From Paguma larvata (taxonomy: Eukaryota > Chordata > Mammalia > Carnivora > Viverridae), in the NCBI GenBank assembly GCA_030068075.1, contig CM057829.1:88837889-88901888 (forward strand): a stretch of 64,000 bases of DNA. The letters run 5' to 3'. The translations under genes were made by a program, and so were the position numbers. Positions 47,150 through 59,299 of the stretch are shown here, piece after piece. Positions within the stretch are counted from its first letter, which is position 1, and each line of letters opens with the position of its first letter. The notes under the pieces are model-generated. The model searched no databases. It had not been told where the DNA came from and saw only the letters and a list, made by a program, of their open reading frames with translations.

Positions 47150-47400
47150 AGGTCAACCTGAGAACAATTTGCAGTGGAAAATTACACCCGGCAAATTCTG
47201 CAGCCTGATCCTAATTAGGAGCTAACCTCTCTTATTAGGTGAACTTTTTCTTTATTCCTTCACTGTGGAGAATGGACTGTAATTTGCTAATGAAATAGCA
47301 TGCTAATGTATGTCATCTTATAATTTGTGAATGATCAAGAGAAAATGCTCTCTCATTAGAAAAATAGGGCTTTTATTTCCCACTTTTCTTTTTTTATTCC
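47150..47400. promoter_or_regulatory. Candidate enhancer with homeodomain and POU-like sites
   Basis: No repeat match. Contains CTAATTAGG (47211-47219), CTTATTAGG (47231-47239), a tight GCTAATGAAATAGCATGC and ATGCTAATG block (47286-47308) and CTCATTAGA (47352-47360). Dense TAAT cores with octamer-like ATGCTAAT suggest a developmental enhancer. Conservation not tested. Confidence 0.35.
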
Positions 47401-47984
47401 TTCAAAATCATTAGTCCTTTAAGCATATTCTTTTGGTCTTATAGTAAAGGAGTTGGGGAATGACACAAATTACTTCTTCCAGAAACTTCTTTCACATCTA
47501 CCCATTTGTTCAGTCTCATGGTTTTATAATCTCAGTTCAGCTCTTGTTTATTCAGATCCCAGAGGACACTGAATGACACTGTCTGAAGTGGAGGTTATAG
47601 CCTCAAAGAAACTTATGACCAAATGCAACCAAGGAAGATGCCCGTGTAGACAAATGAGAGATAATAGGGGCAAAAGTACCCCAGACAGTGCAGATTTATA
47701 ACCCAGGCCTGACGGCATTCCTGGGGTCCCATTTGTTGCTCTGTACTCTTTTGTCTCATGGGGCCTCCAGCAGGGCTGAATAAAAGTTACAGAAGTGCTA
47801 GAAGCAGACCAGATGCCCTCTTTTCTCCTTCTCGTGAGGTCCCTCCTTGCCAGTCTACCACAGGCTGCTTAGATTCTGGGCGCTGGCTCTTATTTTGGAG
47901 GTGATTGGAAATGATGCCCTTCTCCTGACGGTATTCTACCAATTGTACTAAGAGGCTAGTGCAGCCCAGGAAAACTCATGGAGT

Positions 47985-48300
47985 TTGTGTCAGGCACAGT
48001 GCCAGACTTGGGAGCAAAAGATGAAGAGGACATAGTGTGTGCCCTGGAGGGAGTGGGTCTCCACTGGGCTGGACGGACCCACAGACACTTTCCACATCAT
48101 AGGCAGGTGTAGCAACGGAGTGGGGCAGGGTGTGGATGCGGGAGGGGAGAGGTGGGAAGGGACGCTTTGCCAGCTCAAGGGGATTCCTCCTGGCTGAGAC
48201 ATGAGGAGGGAGGGGTCTCCGAGCATGGAGACCAGCTGAGCCTCATGCTGGAGGTGAGGCAGCCTGAGGCAAAATGCTAGCATTAAATCTGAGGCAAGAG
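47985..48300 (-). mobile_element. Probable L2 LINE fragment, antisense
   Basis: TGTCAGGCACAGTGCCAGAC then GCAAAAGATGAAGAGGACA and TGTGCCCTGGAGGG resemble the L2 complement ('caggcactgtgctag...gatgaa...aagg'). The later part is less clear. Confidence 0.45.
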
Positions 48301-48368
48301 GCCACGGGCAGTGAGACCTGGCAGTGGGTGCCGAGGGTCTGTAAGCCAGAAGGTGCAGGGAAGGGTTG

Positions 48369-48806
48369 AATAGTTTCCTAGGGCTGCCCTAACAAAGTAA
48401 CAAGAGCTAAGTGACTTAGAGTAGAAGTCTCTTGGCTCACAGTTCCGTTGGCTAGAAGTCTGGAATCCACGTGTCTGCAGGGCCATGCTTCCTCTGACAC
48501 TTGTAGGGGAAGGATACGTTCTTGCTTCTCCCAGCTTCTGGAAGCCTCACATGTTCCTTGACTCCAGTCTCTGCCTCTTTCTATGTGTGGCATCCCTACT
48601 GTGTCTCTTCACATTGTCTTTCTTCCGTATATGTCTATCTCTGTGTTCAAATTTCCATTTTAATAAGGACAATAGTCAAAACGATGTAGTTGATTTTAAC
48701 TTGATTACCTCTCTAAGGACCCTATTTCCAAACGCAGTTACATTCTGAGGTTTTAGGGACTAGGACTTCAACATCTTTTGGGGGGAACACAATTCAACCC
48801 ATAATA
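48369..48806 (-). mobile_element. MaLR-like LTR remnant (antisense)
   Basis: TAGTTTCCTAGGGCTGCCCT at one end, TTGGCTCACAGTTCCGTTGG, GATTACCTCTCTAAGGACCC and GGGGGGAACACAATTCAACC at the other form the complement of a mammalian MaLR-type LTR. Solitary LTR, no internal genes. Family name approximate. Confidence 0.65.
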
Positions 48807-48971
48807 GGAACGAGAGGAGAGAAATCACCTTGAGATTTTTTTTGAAGTCAAAAAAGCACAAAAATAAAACCCCTTCGCCAGAATATCCCTAAGTAAATCC
48901 CTAATTTCCAGTCGAAGTAAAACCCTTACTCTGCTCTTGTGTTAATAATCCTTTAAGAAAGAATCATCCTT

Positions 48972-49191
48972 CGGGCACCTGGGTGGCTCAGTGGGTTAAG
49001 CGGCCGATTTCAGCTCACGTCATGATCTCGCGGTTCTCAAGTTTGAGCCCCGCGTCGGACTCTGTGCTGACGGCTCAAAGCCTGGAGCCTGTTTCAGATT
49101 CTGTGTCTCCCTCTCTCTCTCTGCCCCTCCCCCGCATGTACTCTGTCCTTGTCTCTCAAAAATAAATAAAAAATTAAAAAATATATTAAAA
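48972..49191 (+). mobile_element. Feliform tRNA-derived SINE
   Basis: GGGCACCTGGGTGGCTCAGT, B box AAGTTTGAGCCCC, GTGCTGACGGCTCAAAGCC, CT-rich stretch and A-rich tail. Flanked by AATCATCCTT at 48962-48971 and 49192-49201. Confidence 0.96.
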
Positions 49192-49199
49192 AATCATCC

Positions 49200-50143
49200 T
49201 TGTGAACATACACTCAGGCTCACGGTGGTCGCAGAAGATTTGAGGGTGGTGGCTCCCTGCTGTGCCATTTCTGCCTATTGGAAATATTGCAGAGAACTTG
49301 TGCTGCCCTTTGAGGAGGGTTTCTTCACAGCCATGAATGGCAAATCACCCTGTTTCTCCCAAAGTTGTCCTTGACAGAGAGGTTCTCCCTTAACCCCCCA
49401 TGGAATCCCTCTCTCCTCAGACACACAGCTATTGAATCCATTTATGTATAGGAAATGCCAAGTGCAATCTTTGGGGTTTGTTTGTTTGAAGCAGGTTATA
49501 ACTTTGAGTGCCCTTCCTTTATCAAGCATTTTAAATCAACTATTTTCAATGGAAAAATACTGTGTAAGCACAAGGTAAAAAACAAAAACAAAAACAAAAC
49601 TAAACAAAAAAAACAACCAAATAGTACCAAATACTAAACATTAAGCCACTCCTTCAGTCCCTTCCTCAGAAGTCACTGCTCATAAATTCCTCACATAGCC
49701 TTCCAGAATTATTCTATGGAGAGCTTTGAGTGTTTTGGACAATACACATTTAGTCGGGGATATGTTGTTAAGTAAACAGCAGTCTAGGTTGGAGGCTGTG
49801 ACATATTCTCCAGCAGGGTCGGTTAGATGTCAGGGACTTTTACCACCGAACCCACTGCCTGAAAAATACCTTTTATTTCCTAGATTTTGTTCTTACTTTG
49901 CTCTCTTTAAGATCATCTTTCCCACCACAGGAAGGCATTTGTCTGCCTAATGACCTGCAAGCAGGAAGCATAGTCTGTAACCTCAATTTGTTCTGCTGAC
50001 CTTCATTGGAGACGCCTCTACTGATCTCTTTAAGAGAAGGTGGGACAATGACTGTACATAGGTGCTCAAGAAGGCTCTATTAAGTTCACTTTTCTCTGTT
50101 AGTGTCATTGTCTATATCAGACAATGCTTTATTATTTTCATAA
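49200..50143. other. Intergenic, nothing recognised
   Basis: Contains an AACAAAAACAAAAAC low-complexity run at 49580-49615. No gene or clear repeat. Confidence 0.6.
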
Positions 50144-50348
50144 TTTTTTCAAAAGTTTATTCATTCTGAGAGAGAGAGAGCACCAGAGAAGGGGCGGGCA
50201 GAGGGAGGGGCAGAGAGAGGGAGAGAGAGAATCCAAAGCTGCCAGCACAGAGCCCGATGCGGGAGTCTAAACCCATGAACGGTGAGATAATGACCTGAAC
50301 TGAAATCAAGAGTCAGACACTTAACCGACCGAGCCACCCAGGTGCACC
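50144..50348 (-). mobile_element. Feliform tRNA-derived SINE (antisense)
   Basis: Tail complement TTTTTTCAAAAGTTTATTCA, GA-rich stretch, GCCAGCACAGAGCCCGATGC, and A-box complement CCGACCGAGCCACCCAGGTG. Confidence 0.95.
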
Positions 50349-50931
50349 TAATCTATTATTTTAAGTTTGTATTTGTTCCACAGATATTTCTCAAGTACCT
50401 CTTATGTATGAGGCTATGTGCTATGCAGGTGAGGGTATGAGGTGAACTGGTGCTCCCGGAGAGAGGCTGATGAGCTGGGGGTTAGGAAACAAGGGACGAG
50501 CCAGCATTTAAGGCTGGATGGAAGAGACACAAGACCAGAAGGCCGCAAAGACCATCAATGGCTGATTTTTGTTGCCTCTTGTGTTCTGAAGCATCTGCAT
50601 GGCTCAATTTTGGTCGAAGGTTTTGTTTAGCATGTATTCTTCAGTGGATGCACACAAGATAAAATATATATATATCCCGAGAGAGATACAGATCGCTTCT
50701 GAAATGACTCCAATAATGAAGGAGTCTTCATTATTCTTATGTGTGTTCTTTTTGAGTTTTTCTTGAATAAATCTTAAATTGTGGTGAAATGGTAACTCAA
50801 GCTCTTTTAAAAGTCTGGCATCCCTATATATAGATCGCCCATTCAGGGTGCCTTAAACAGCAGCCACTCAAGGCAGTCCATCAGGGGGTGTTACTATATT
50901 TGCATCTCTCATCACAACTGGCTCTTCTCTA

Positions 50932-51198
50932 CTTAGTGCTATTAAATCTTAATGGGGGAGGAGGTTGTTTTGGGGGTAGTTTGCTCCTACAGCTATAGCT
51001 AAAACTGGGAGGTAATAGTCTTAAGTGCTATTAAGTCTTAATGGGGGAGGAGGTTGTGTTGGGGGTAGTTTGCTCCTACAGCTATAGCTAAAACTGGGAG
51101 GTAATAGTCTTAAGTGCTATTAAGTCTTAATGGGGGAGGAGGTTGTGTTGGGGGTAGTTTGCTCCTACAGCTATAGCTAAAACTGGGAGGTAATAGTC
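50932..51198. repeat. 89-bp tandem repeat, three copies
   Basis: The unit begins AGTGCTATTAAGTCTTAATG and includes CTCCTACAGCTATAGCTAAA. It starts at 50935, 51024 and 51113, so the period is exactly 89 bases both times. Copies 2 and 3 look identical; copy 1 differs at two or three positions. It is not a known interspersed family to my eye. Confidence 0.95.
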
Positions 51199-52240
51199 CT
51201 CAAGATTCTTTCATATTAGTATGTGATAGAAAATATAAATAAAATGTTTAATGCAAATAACCAAACCTGCCAAAAAGAAGTGATACATTTGACCAAATAT
51301 GCTGTATGGGAGAAATAATTTTTAACGTCAGCTTTAAAAGTCTGAAAATCAAAAATAGAAGGGAATCTTTTAAGACTTTTGTCACAGCATGGAGCATGCA
51401 GGCATGCTTGTTAATTCGTGATGACATTGTAACCAGTACAACTTTGGCAGGAGAGATAATGACAGGGCATGTTCTCATTTCTTAGGAGGTTTACAACGTC
51501 AGCTTAACCCCTGAGGTGCAGGAAGAGTTACCGCCCACCCCGTGGTTCCAGCCAGCAGCCTCAGGCAGAGCCTGCTGTAACCATGCTCAGAAAGCAGTGA
51601 AAACGGGGGTTCTGCTTCACGAGTTTTTTTCTTTAGGTGACCCCTAGAACATCCACCTGTGAAGAGGTCTCCCGCTGGGGCATCCACTGGGAAATTTGGC
51701 TGTTACATCCAAGTTTAAAGACGAGCAGAAAAGGAAAAAGCATGCTAACTTAGCTACTTTTGTACATAATGGGAAATCATGAGATTCTGCTGCTTGTCTT
51801 CCTCAGCCTTGGCCTGGAATATGGTTTCATGGCTGCCTTTATTGTACAATTTCAACATTACCTACTTAGATATGTTTCTGTGGAGAAATCCACGGTTTCA
51901 CCTGGGCAGGTCAAATTTTGCCCTATAAATACATAAATGTGTCATGTTGGTCTAGGCAAATCATAAATTCTTTGCGCCTGAGTTCTTTCGATTCTTGAAC
52001 TAAAATCTTTAATTTGAATATTATTTACTATGTGCCTGTTCATGAAATTAAAGATAATTCAATGAGAATTAGGAAAAATATTTGTTGCAGTAATTATTTG
52101 GAGTAGCACATATTAAGAACAAATATAAAATCCCACCAACTTAAAAGTGACTCAGTAAACTGTGACATATTCACACTGCACAATGAACTATGTCAACCTG
52201 GATAAATCGCAAAAACCACAGAGTATTTTGATCACTTAAT
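51199..52240. other. Intergenic, nothing recognised
   Basis: AT-rich unique-looking DNA. No recognised gene or repeat. Confidence 0.55.
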
Positions 52241-52683
52241 CTTGGAAGTGATATCCTATCACTTATGCCATAATCTGTTCATTAGAAATTAACCTTCAAG
52301 TCTGGTCAACATTCGGTGGGGGGGGGGGCAATTGCCCGGAGTGTGAATACTAGGAGGCAGGGATTATCGGGGGCCATCTTGGAGGCACCCCACAACAGCG
52401 GCTATATATTGTTTTTAGGTTAAAAATCATGTAAAAACATTAACAAAATTATGTAGTTATGTCAGTAATAGTATAAAAACACATACATGAAAGGTAATAA
52501 TTCAAAGTGAGGACTAGCTCTGGGATAGAAGGGAAAAACAGGATTGGGAAGAGGTGTACCAGGACATCAACTACAACTTTAGTTTTATATCTTTTAAGCA
52601 TGGAAAATATTATAACTCAGAAAATTGGGGAAACAGTGCAGGGATACCCATTATGTTAGTTTCTGCATTTTTTATATGTTTAA

Positions 52684-52980
52684 AATATTTTTTTCAATTT
52701 AGTTAACATACAGTGTAGTCTTGGCTTCAGTAGTAGAACCCAGCGAGTCATCTCTTACGTAGGACACCCAGCGCTCATCCCAGAGTGCCCTCCTTCATGC
52801 CTGTCACTCATTTAACCCACCTCCCTCCCAGACCCCTCCAGCAACCCGGTTTGTTTGCTGTATTTAAGAGTCTCTTATGGTTTTCCTCCCTCTCTGTTTT
52901 TATCTTATTTTTCCTTCCCTTCCTGTGTTCACCTATTTTCTCAAATTCCGCATATGAATGAAATCGAGAATGAACAAAAT
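52684..52980 (-). mobile_element. Carnivore L1 3' end, antisense
   Basis: CAATTTAGTTAACATACAGT, GTAGTCTTGGCTTCAGTAG, CTCATCCCAGAGTGCCCTCC and AAGAGTCTCTTATGGTTTTC are the complement of the carnivore L1 3' untranslated region. Confidence 0.85.
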
Positions 52981-53398
52981 ATAACTAATAAAACCCCCTT
53001 CATACTATTTCTTGTGGGCTCAAGGAGTGGGGTTCAAGTACTTCACAAGCACAGATGCCAGAGATGGGGGAAGAGAAGGCTGAGTTCTTGGTTAAAAGAA
53101 GGTGTGGGTGTCACAAAGGGACCATTATTACCTACCGATAACTCTTTGTGTGCAGTAGATACTGAGTTGTGGGGATGTTGACTCACCTTCCCACTCCAAG
53201 AAGACCTGACTCCTCCCTAATTCAGGAGCACGGATTCTGGCAAGAAAAGGTGTAGTGAATGGAAATTAGTTGCTCCACTCTATATTTTTCTTAATATCTA
53301 GAAACAAAGTTTTCGAGATCCAGAATTTAATAGGTGTCTCAAATATATTTTCCTTAGAATAAATTGGTAAAATGATCTGGTAAAAAGTTTTCCATTTA

Positions 53399-53621
53399 GG
53401 GGCGCCTGGGTGGCTCAGTCGGTTGAGCGGCCGACTTCGGCTCAGGTCATGATCTCACCGTTTGGGAGTTTGAGCCCTGCGTCAGGCTCTGTGCTGATAG
53501 CTCAGAGCCTGGAGCCTGCTTCAGATTCTGTCTCCCTCTCTCTCTGCCCCTCCCCTGCTCGCACTCTGTGTGTGTGTGTGTCTCTCTCTCTTCTCAAAAA
53601 TGAAAAATTTAAAAATTAAAA
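53399..53621 (+). mobile_element. Feliform tRNA-derived SINE with target duplication
   Basis: GGGGCGCCTGGGTGGCTCAG, B box GAGTTTGAGCCC, GTGCTGATAGCTCAGAGCC, CT/GT-rich stretch, A-rich tail. Flanked by AAAAAGTTTTCCATTTA / AAAAAGTTTTCTATTTA (one mismatch). Confidence 0.96.
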
Positions 53622-53769
53622 AAAAAGTTTTCTATTTAGAATGTTTACTTTTGGTAATAGTATTCTGACTGCATAGTGCCTTGTCCTGAGATTGTAATAA
53701 ACATTTTGAGTGTTATTTGGTTTTCTTGTAATTCTTCACTTTTTTCCAAGATATTTGACTTTGTAAAAA

Positions 53770-54870
53770 TAACACCTTTTTAAAATTTTGGTAAAAAACA
53801 CATAACATTTACCATCTCAACCATTTTTAACTATACAGTTCAGGGGTATTAAATGCATTCATACAGTTATGCAACCATCGCCCACACCCATCTCCTAAGT
53901 TTGTTTTATTTTATAAAACTGAAACTCTAAACCTATTAACTACCTATTACCCCATTTCCCCAGCCCCTGGCTGTCACCATTGTGCTTTCTGTCTCTATAA
54001 ATTTGACTACTCTAGGCACCTCATCTAAGTGGACTCACGGTATTTGTGTTTTATGACTGTCTTATTTAACTTTGTATTACGTCCTCAAAGTTCATCCATG
54101 TTGTAATATATGTCAGAATTTTCTCCCTTTTTAAGGCTGAATAATATTTTGTTATATGCGCATACACATTTTGCTTATCCATTCATCTGTTCATGGACAC
54201 ATGGGTTGCTCATGTTTTAGCTGCTGTGAATAATGCTGCTATGGACATGGGCGTACAAATATTTCTTTGAGACCCTATTTTCAATTCTTTTGGGCATATG
54301 CCCAGAAGTGGAATTACTTGATCAAATGGTAATTCTATTTTTATTATTTTGAGGTACCTCCATACCATTTTTTCCACCATTTATATTCCCACCAATTCCC
54401 ACCATAAGGGTCCAAATTCCTCCACACCCTCCACACCAACATGTGTTATCTTCTGTTATTTTAATCTAACTGGTGTCAGGTGGTATCTCATTGTGGTTTT
54501 GATTTCCATTTCTCTAGTGAGTAGTGAGGAAGAGTATCTTTTCCTGTGTTTATTGGCTACTTACTTAGCCAATTGGAGAAATGTCTGCTCCTTTGCCAAC
54601 TTTTTGAATCAAGTTTTTTTTTTTTTTTTGGTTGTTTTAGGAGTTCTCTACATTTTGTGGATATTGATCCTTGTCAGATATATGGTTTGCAAATATTTTC
54701 TACCATCCTGTGGGGTGTCTTTTGATTCTGGTAATAGTGTCCTTTGATGCACAAAAGTTTTTACTTTTCATGAAGTCCGATTTGTCTATTTTTTGTTTTG
54801 TTGCCTCTGCCTTTGGTGTCATATCCAAGAAATCATTGCCGAATCCAATGCAAGACATTTGACTTTTAAT
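53770..54870 (-). mobile_element. Old L1 (L1M-type) fragment, antisense
   Basis: TTTTGGGCATATGCCCAGAA, TTACTTGATCAAATGGTAAT, CATTCATCTGTTCATGGACA, CTGGTGTCAGGTGGTATCTC and CTACATTTTGTGGATATTGA are the complement of L1 ORF2 3' sequence in order. A 132-codon plus-strand open frame (54349-54747) is an antisense artefact of this element. Confidence 0.85.
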
Positions 54871-55149
54871 TATAGTTGTCACTTTTCTTTCCCTCACTGT
54901 TCACCAGGGTGGAACAGATCTCATTTTTCTGTCTACTGAACTTATAAAACATGTATGTAATTACAGCTTGGGTGTACTTTCCATTTCCACTTTTCATTTT
55001 AACACCTCATCATTGTTCCATTATCTTTATCTGATTTTATTAAAAACATTTTTGTTCTGAAGAATTTTCCCAGGTATTTCATTGCCGTAATTGGTATCAT
55101 CTTCCTGAATCTCTTTTTAGCTGTTCTCTAGCATATTAAAGGGATGTAT

Positions 55150-55680
55150 TTCTGTTCTGATTGCTGATTCATGGATTTGTTGGCATGCACAAGCAGATTG
55201 CATCTCTGCGAACAGTTAGTTATTTTAAATATGTCAGAATTGTCCCTAGAAGATTTCCTAAATAAAAGCTGATTCCAATCAATTTACTTAAATTCATTCT
55301 GAATTACCTCAGACTCTGTCTTTAACACATTCAATATTTATGCAATGCATCCTCATGAGTGTTTCAAATATATTGTTTGGGGATAGGCTGAAGCATCCAA
55401 AAATAATTAACACAGTGGCAAAGATAACGAAATGACAAAACTGAAATAGAAGATGCAAATGTATGACCGTTTTTAGCAGGAAAAGCAACAATCAATCGAG
55501 GGTAAATCTTTCTGGGCTGGAGAGCTGCGTACAGCAGCAGGACCAATGTTTATGAGATGCGGCATTTTGTAAGATGGACAGGAGCCAGGATCATCACTGT
55601 GGTACATTATATGATCTGGGTACCGTTATGTTTCTATAATTGATTGGAATTGTCCACAGAGAATGTTCTTTGCTGCAGTC
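55150..55680. promoter_or_regulatory. Candidate conserved non-coding element
   Basis: Unique-looking, no repeat match. Holds a perfect octamer ATGCAAAT (55453-55460) and a PBX/HOX-like TAATTGATTGG (55638-55648). Proposed on motif content and texture only. Confidence 0.25.
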
Positions 55681-58600
55681 CAAGGATTTCTTCAATGTTT
55701 CAGTTTCTCCAAAGGCCACTTGAAGGGTAATGTGTTTTTAGAGGAATGCATTTTTCTAAAGTATCAGAAAATAGGATTGAGGTTTTCCTAAGATGTCCAT
55801 ATTATTCTGATGGCTTCTGCTAAAAACAGCACTCTTGGAAGCCAGTGGCATATTTTTTTCCTCCTTATTTTTGGCTAGAATTAGGTTTCAGAAGTTGGAT
55901 AAAATAGTGTAAAAATAGTTACTTCTGAAAGAAGAACCAAATATTTGCTTTTAAAAGGAAAGGGTTTAGGTTTTTACTGAATACACGCAAATCGATTTTC
56001 ACGCTTTTACAAGCATGGGAGCAACACAACTCCCAGGGAGACTGGGCAGAGTGGGTATTGCTTTGTAATGTTAGGAAAAGTACAAAAATGCTATTAAGGA
56101 AGTTTTAGAACTTTCTTTAAAATGTCTTTCACTCTGGGTGCCACATATCTTGCACCCAAATACTTGCTGAAAGTGTGAGGCGCTCCCACACTGTTGTTCT
56201 CAAAACCTGTTCTACTTCCAGAATAGTCCCTGTTTCTGCTGACGTGGACATCAGAAATGGCTGTTGGAAAGATTGTGAAAGGGAGATGTTATCCTCAGAA
56301 ACCACAAGGGGTAGAAATGAGGGAGTCGGACCTCTCTTCCATTGCCTGAGGCCTCCGTGTACCATTCACTAGTCCACCAAAGCATGTTCCCAGAAAGGAT
56401 TTTCAGGAAAGGCCCACTGAAGGAATCCCCATTCCCATGTATACTGAGCTACAGCTAAAGATGCGCCTTCATTTGCATTTGAAGAGGTGGAAATACTGTA
56501 GCACAAAGGGATGGAACAACACAAGTGAATCCCTCTCTGAGCACAAAGATTTTATTGTTTTTGGTGGGGGTAATAGCAGTGGTGGGGTGGGCTCTTAGCC
56601 TAACTGCCTTTTGCCATAAAATTTATCCTTAGGATGAGTTTGTTTACAATTTATCACCTTAGACTTTTGTTTACCTTTTATTTACTCTTCAAAGCTCTTT
56701 ATCATTTTCTAAGCATTTTCACGTAAATGATTCATTAAATGAAATTGCTAAAACACTTGTTGTACCAGACACTGTGTATACAACAATGAAGCTCACTGCC
56801 CTTCTTATCACAACGGAGCCGACTATTATGAGAGGAAGCCTAGGCAGGTATCATCTCTGTTTTGTAGGTGAGAAGCGGAAACAGAAGAGTTGATCAGCTA
56901 CATTGTCCTACATCTTCTAATATATGCTTGGATCACCAAATACATCATGGGGAAGGTAGTATTACAGAAACATTAAAAAAAAAAAACCCAAAAGACCCAA
57001 CCCCCAAACCAAAAAACCCAAACCACTTCTCTTGATATTGCAAGCCCAGCTTTTCTTTCTATTCCATATCTATTCCTTCCAGGCCCTTGGTAAAACTGTG
57101 CTGTAATGGGAAAGAGAGAATATTTTCTGATAATACCCAGCTGAAGTAACACATGTTAAGATGCGCATTCCTGATATACCGTCCATTTGTTTTGGTATTG
57201 TAATTGGACAAGCTTATTTATAAGCTTAATTGAAGTCATTGGCATTTTTTGTTAGAATGACTGTTAGACACTCTCTTGTATCAATTTCAGATTTTTGAAG
57301 AAGTATGCAATGATTTGTTTCCAGTGCGATCTGGAGTTTGGGGTAGAGACAACTATAATGTTGGAGTAGATAATGTTTGATTAATGAAGATCTCTGAGAG
57401 TAGCCTGCTTATTCATTATTTTATAATTGTGTTGTGAGGGTTTCCCCTCTCCCCAATCCACACTTCCTCTTCTGTACTTTACACTCATTTTTTTTTTTTG
57501 CTGGTTCACCATGGTTAGTATTTTTTTTTTTAATAACACTTGCCATCAATTTGACTAAGGAAGCAGACACAAACCTAGACTTACACGTCCAAATAAGGTT
57601 TTTCCCTTTAGACCATTACTTTTGGAAAATAGGCATCAATTCTGATGTATTGTCATGAAGAACATTTTTGGAATCTCCCTTTTCTGATAGTCTTTGGTGT
57701 GGATTTACAAGCCATGAAAAAAGCAGTTTCATTTTTATGGCAATCAGCATTACTCAGTGTTAGCCTTTGCATTTGCAGGAATTATGTGGTTATTTCGGAA
57801 GCTCCATTCCCTCCTGAAAAGTGGGCACTTTTGAGGCCATTTGGAAATATGGACCTGATTGGCTATAGATCTGATCAGTCCTCCACATCCTGCAACCTGC
57901 ATTCTTCTGATTGCAAAGTTGAGACCTCGGGAATAAAATTCATCTTAGATCAGTCCTGCAATCCTTTGACTTGGAATCAAAGGGTGCAGTCATTCAAGCT
58001 AACTGCATTTGTTTTCAATGGACAGGCATGGCATCTGTGTAGTTTAAGAAGTCCAAATAAAAGATAATAAGTAAGTAAACATGGGTTTGGGAATTCAAAT
58101 AACTTTTAATGAGAAGGAGGCACTGTGATTCTGCTCAACCAAATATGGATTAGAGTCCATCATCTTTTCCAGGAAGTCTCTATAATGAACCGATTAATAT
58201 TAATTTATATATTCAGCGATACTCACGAAACTTTAAATATATTTTCTAAATTACAGGCCAAATGAAGAGTAACATGAAAAATTTAAGCATCCATTCAGAT
58301 GTGACTGGCTGTGTATGCTTGACCTTGGGTAAGACTTGAAGCAACCTCTGAATAGCACTCCAACATCTCTCAAACTGGCATGCAAAAGACTTGGGTAGAA
58401 GTTTCGAGCAAGGTAGAATCCTTGAAATCTCATTTAAAGGCCTCAGATCGGAAGACTTTTATTTTCCAGAAGTAGCACGGAATGCTCATGATGGAAAGTG
58501 AAAGGGCTGAGGCTGAAATTATGGGAGTAAGTTTCTAGACACTGCAACCATTCTCCATCACTTAAAATCAGGCTTCCAGGACAACCTGGAATCAATAATT

Positions 58601-59290
58601 ATTCTCAGAATTTTTGAGGACCTTAAAATGATCTAAGTAGAACTCATTAAACTCAAAATTTTTATCTCCTTGTTTTGCTTAGATTTAGAATTTAGATTAA
58701 TGAAAGCAGAAAAAGAACGCTAATCTAAGGGCTCGACCCATATCTTACAAGCCAAGTTCTTTTATACTTAGTAAAAATCAAAAGATTTAAAACTTACTTC
58801 AGGTTTTTCTTTTTATTTAAAGAAGGTAGGTCATCAAAAAGTTTTTGCCTACTCGTTTTGGATTATTTCTGAACGAGAGAAGGCTCGAAGTTATTATCAG
58901 TTCATATTCTTCCAGCATATGGAGTTCCCGTTTGGGGCTCCTTTTACAGTGAATAGTCAGCCATAGCATGAAGACAGATAGACACCTGGTAAGAAAAGAC
59001 AGTAAAACGTCAGGCTGAAAAGGCTTTATGATTATTTGACGTTTTACAATAACTGTAATACCCAAGATCCATGCTACATAACAATATTTCATTCTCTTTT
59101 TCCATAAATAATAAGTCATCATGACAATAAAACTACCAATTAGCCTAAGTATCCCTTTCCTCTGTGGACATGCTCTAAGAAGTTCAGGGAAGTACTCTGC
59201 TCTTGGTGACTCTCTGAGAGTAGCTGCCATCTCTAGAAGAGTAGGTGTTAATTGAAGAGGGTGTGCCGTGGTTTAGAATCCATGTGTCTT
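55680..59290. other. Intergenic AT-rich DNA, no recognised gene
   Basis: No SINE or clear LINE over about 3.6 kb; a possible MIR complement near 56820-56905. Two open frames near 140 codons (57645-58067 plus; 58817-59230 minus) have no recognisable domain and atypical composition, so are not called. Confidence 0.55.
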
Positions 59291-59299
59291 TATGTTCAT

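Noticed and set aside
54349..54747. 132-codon open frame with hydrophobic segments
   Set aside because: It is the complement of an old L1 ORF2 fragment and has no independent support.
57645..58067. 140-codon open frame on the plus strand
   Set aside because: No family resemblance and no gene context; long frames of this size occur by chance.
58817..59230. 137-codon open frame on the minus strand
   Set aside because: No recognisable domain, no splice-site or promoter context, and basic/aromatic-rich composition consistent with translation of AT-rich DNA. It did not match ASCC3 or any gene I recognise.
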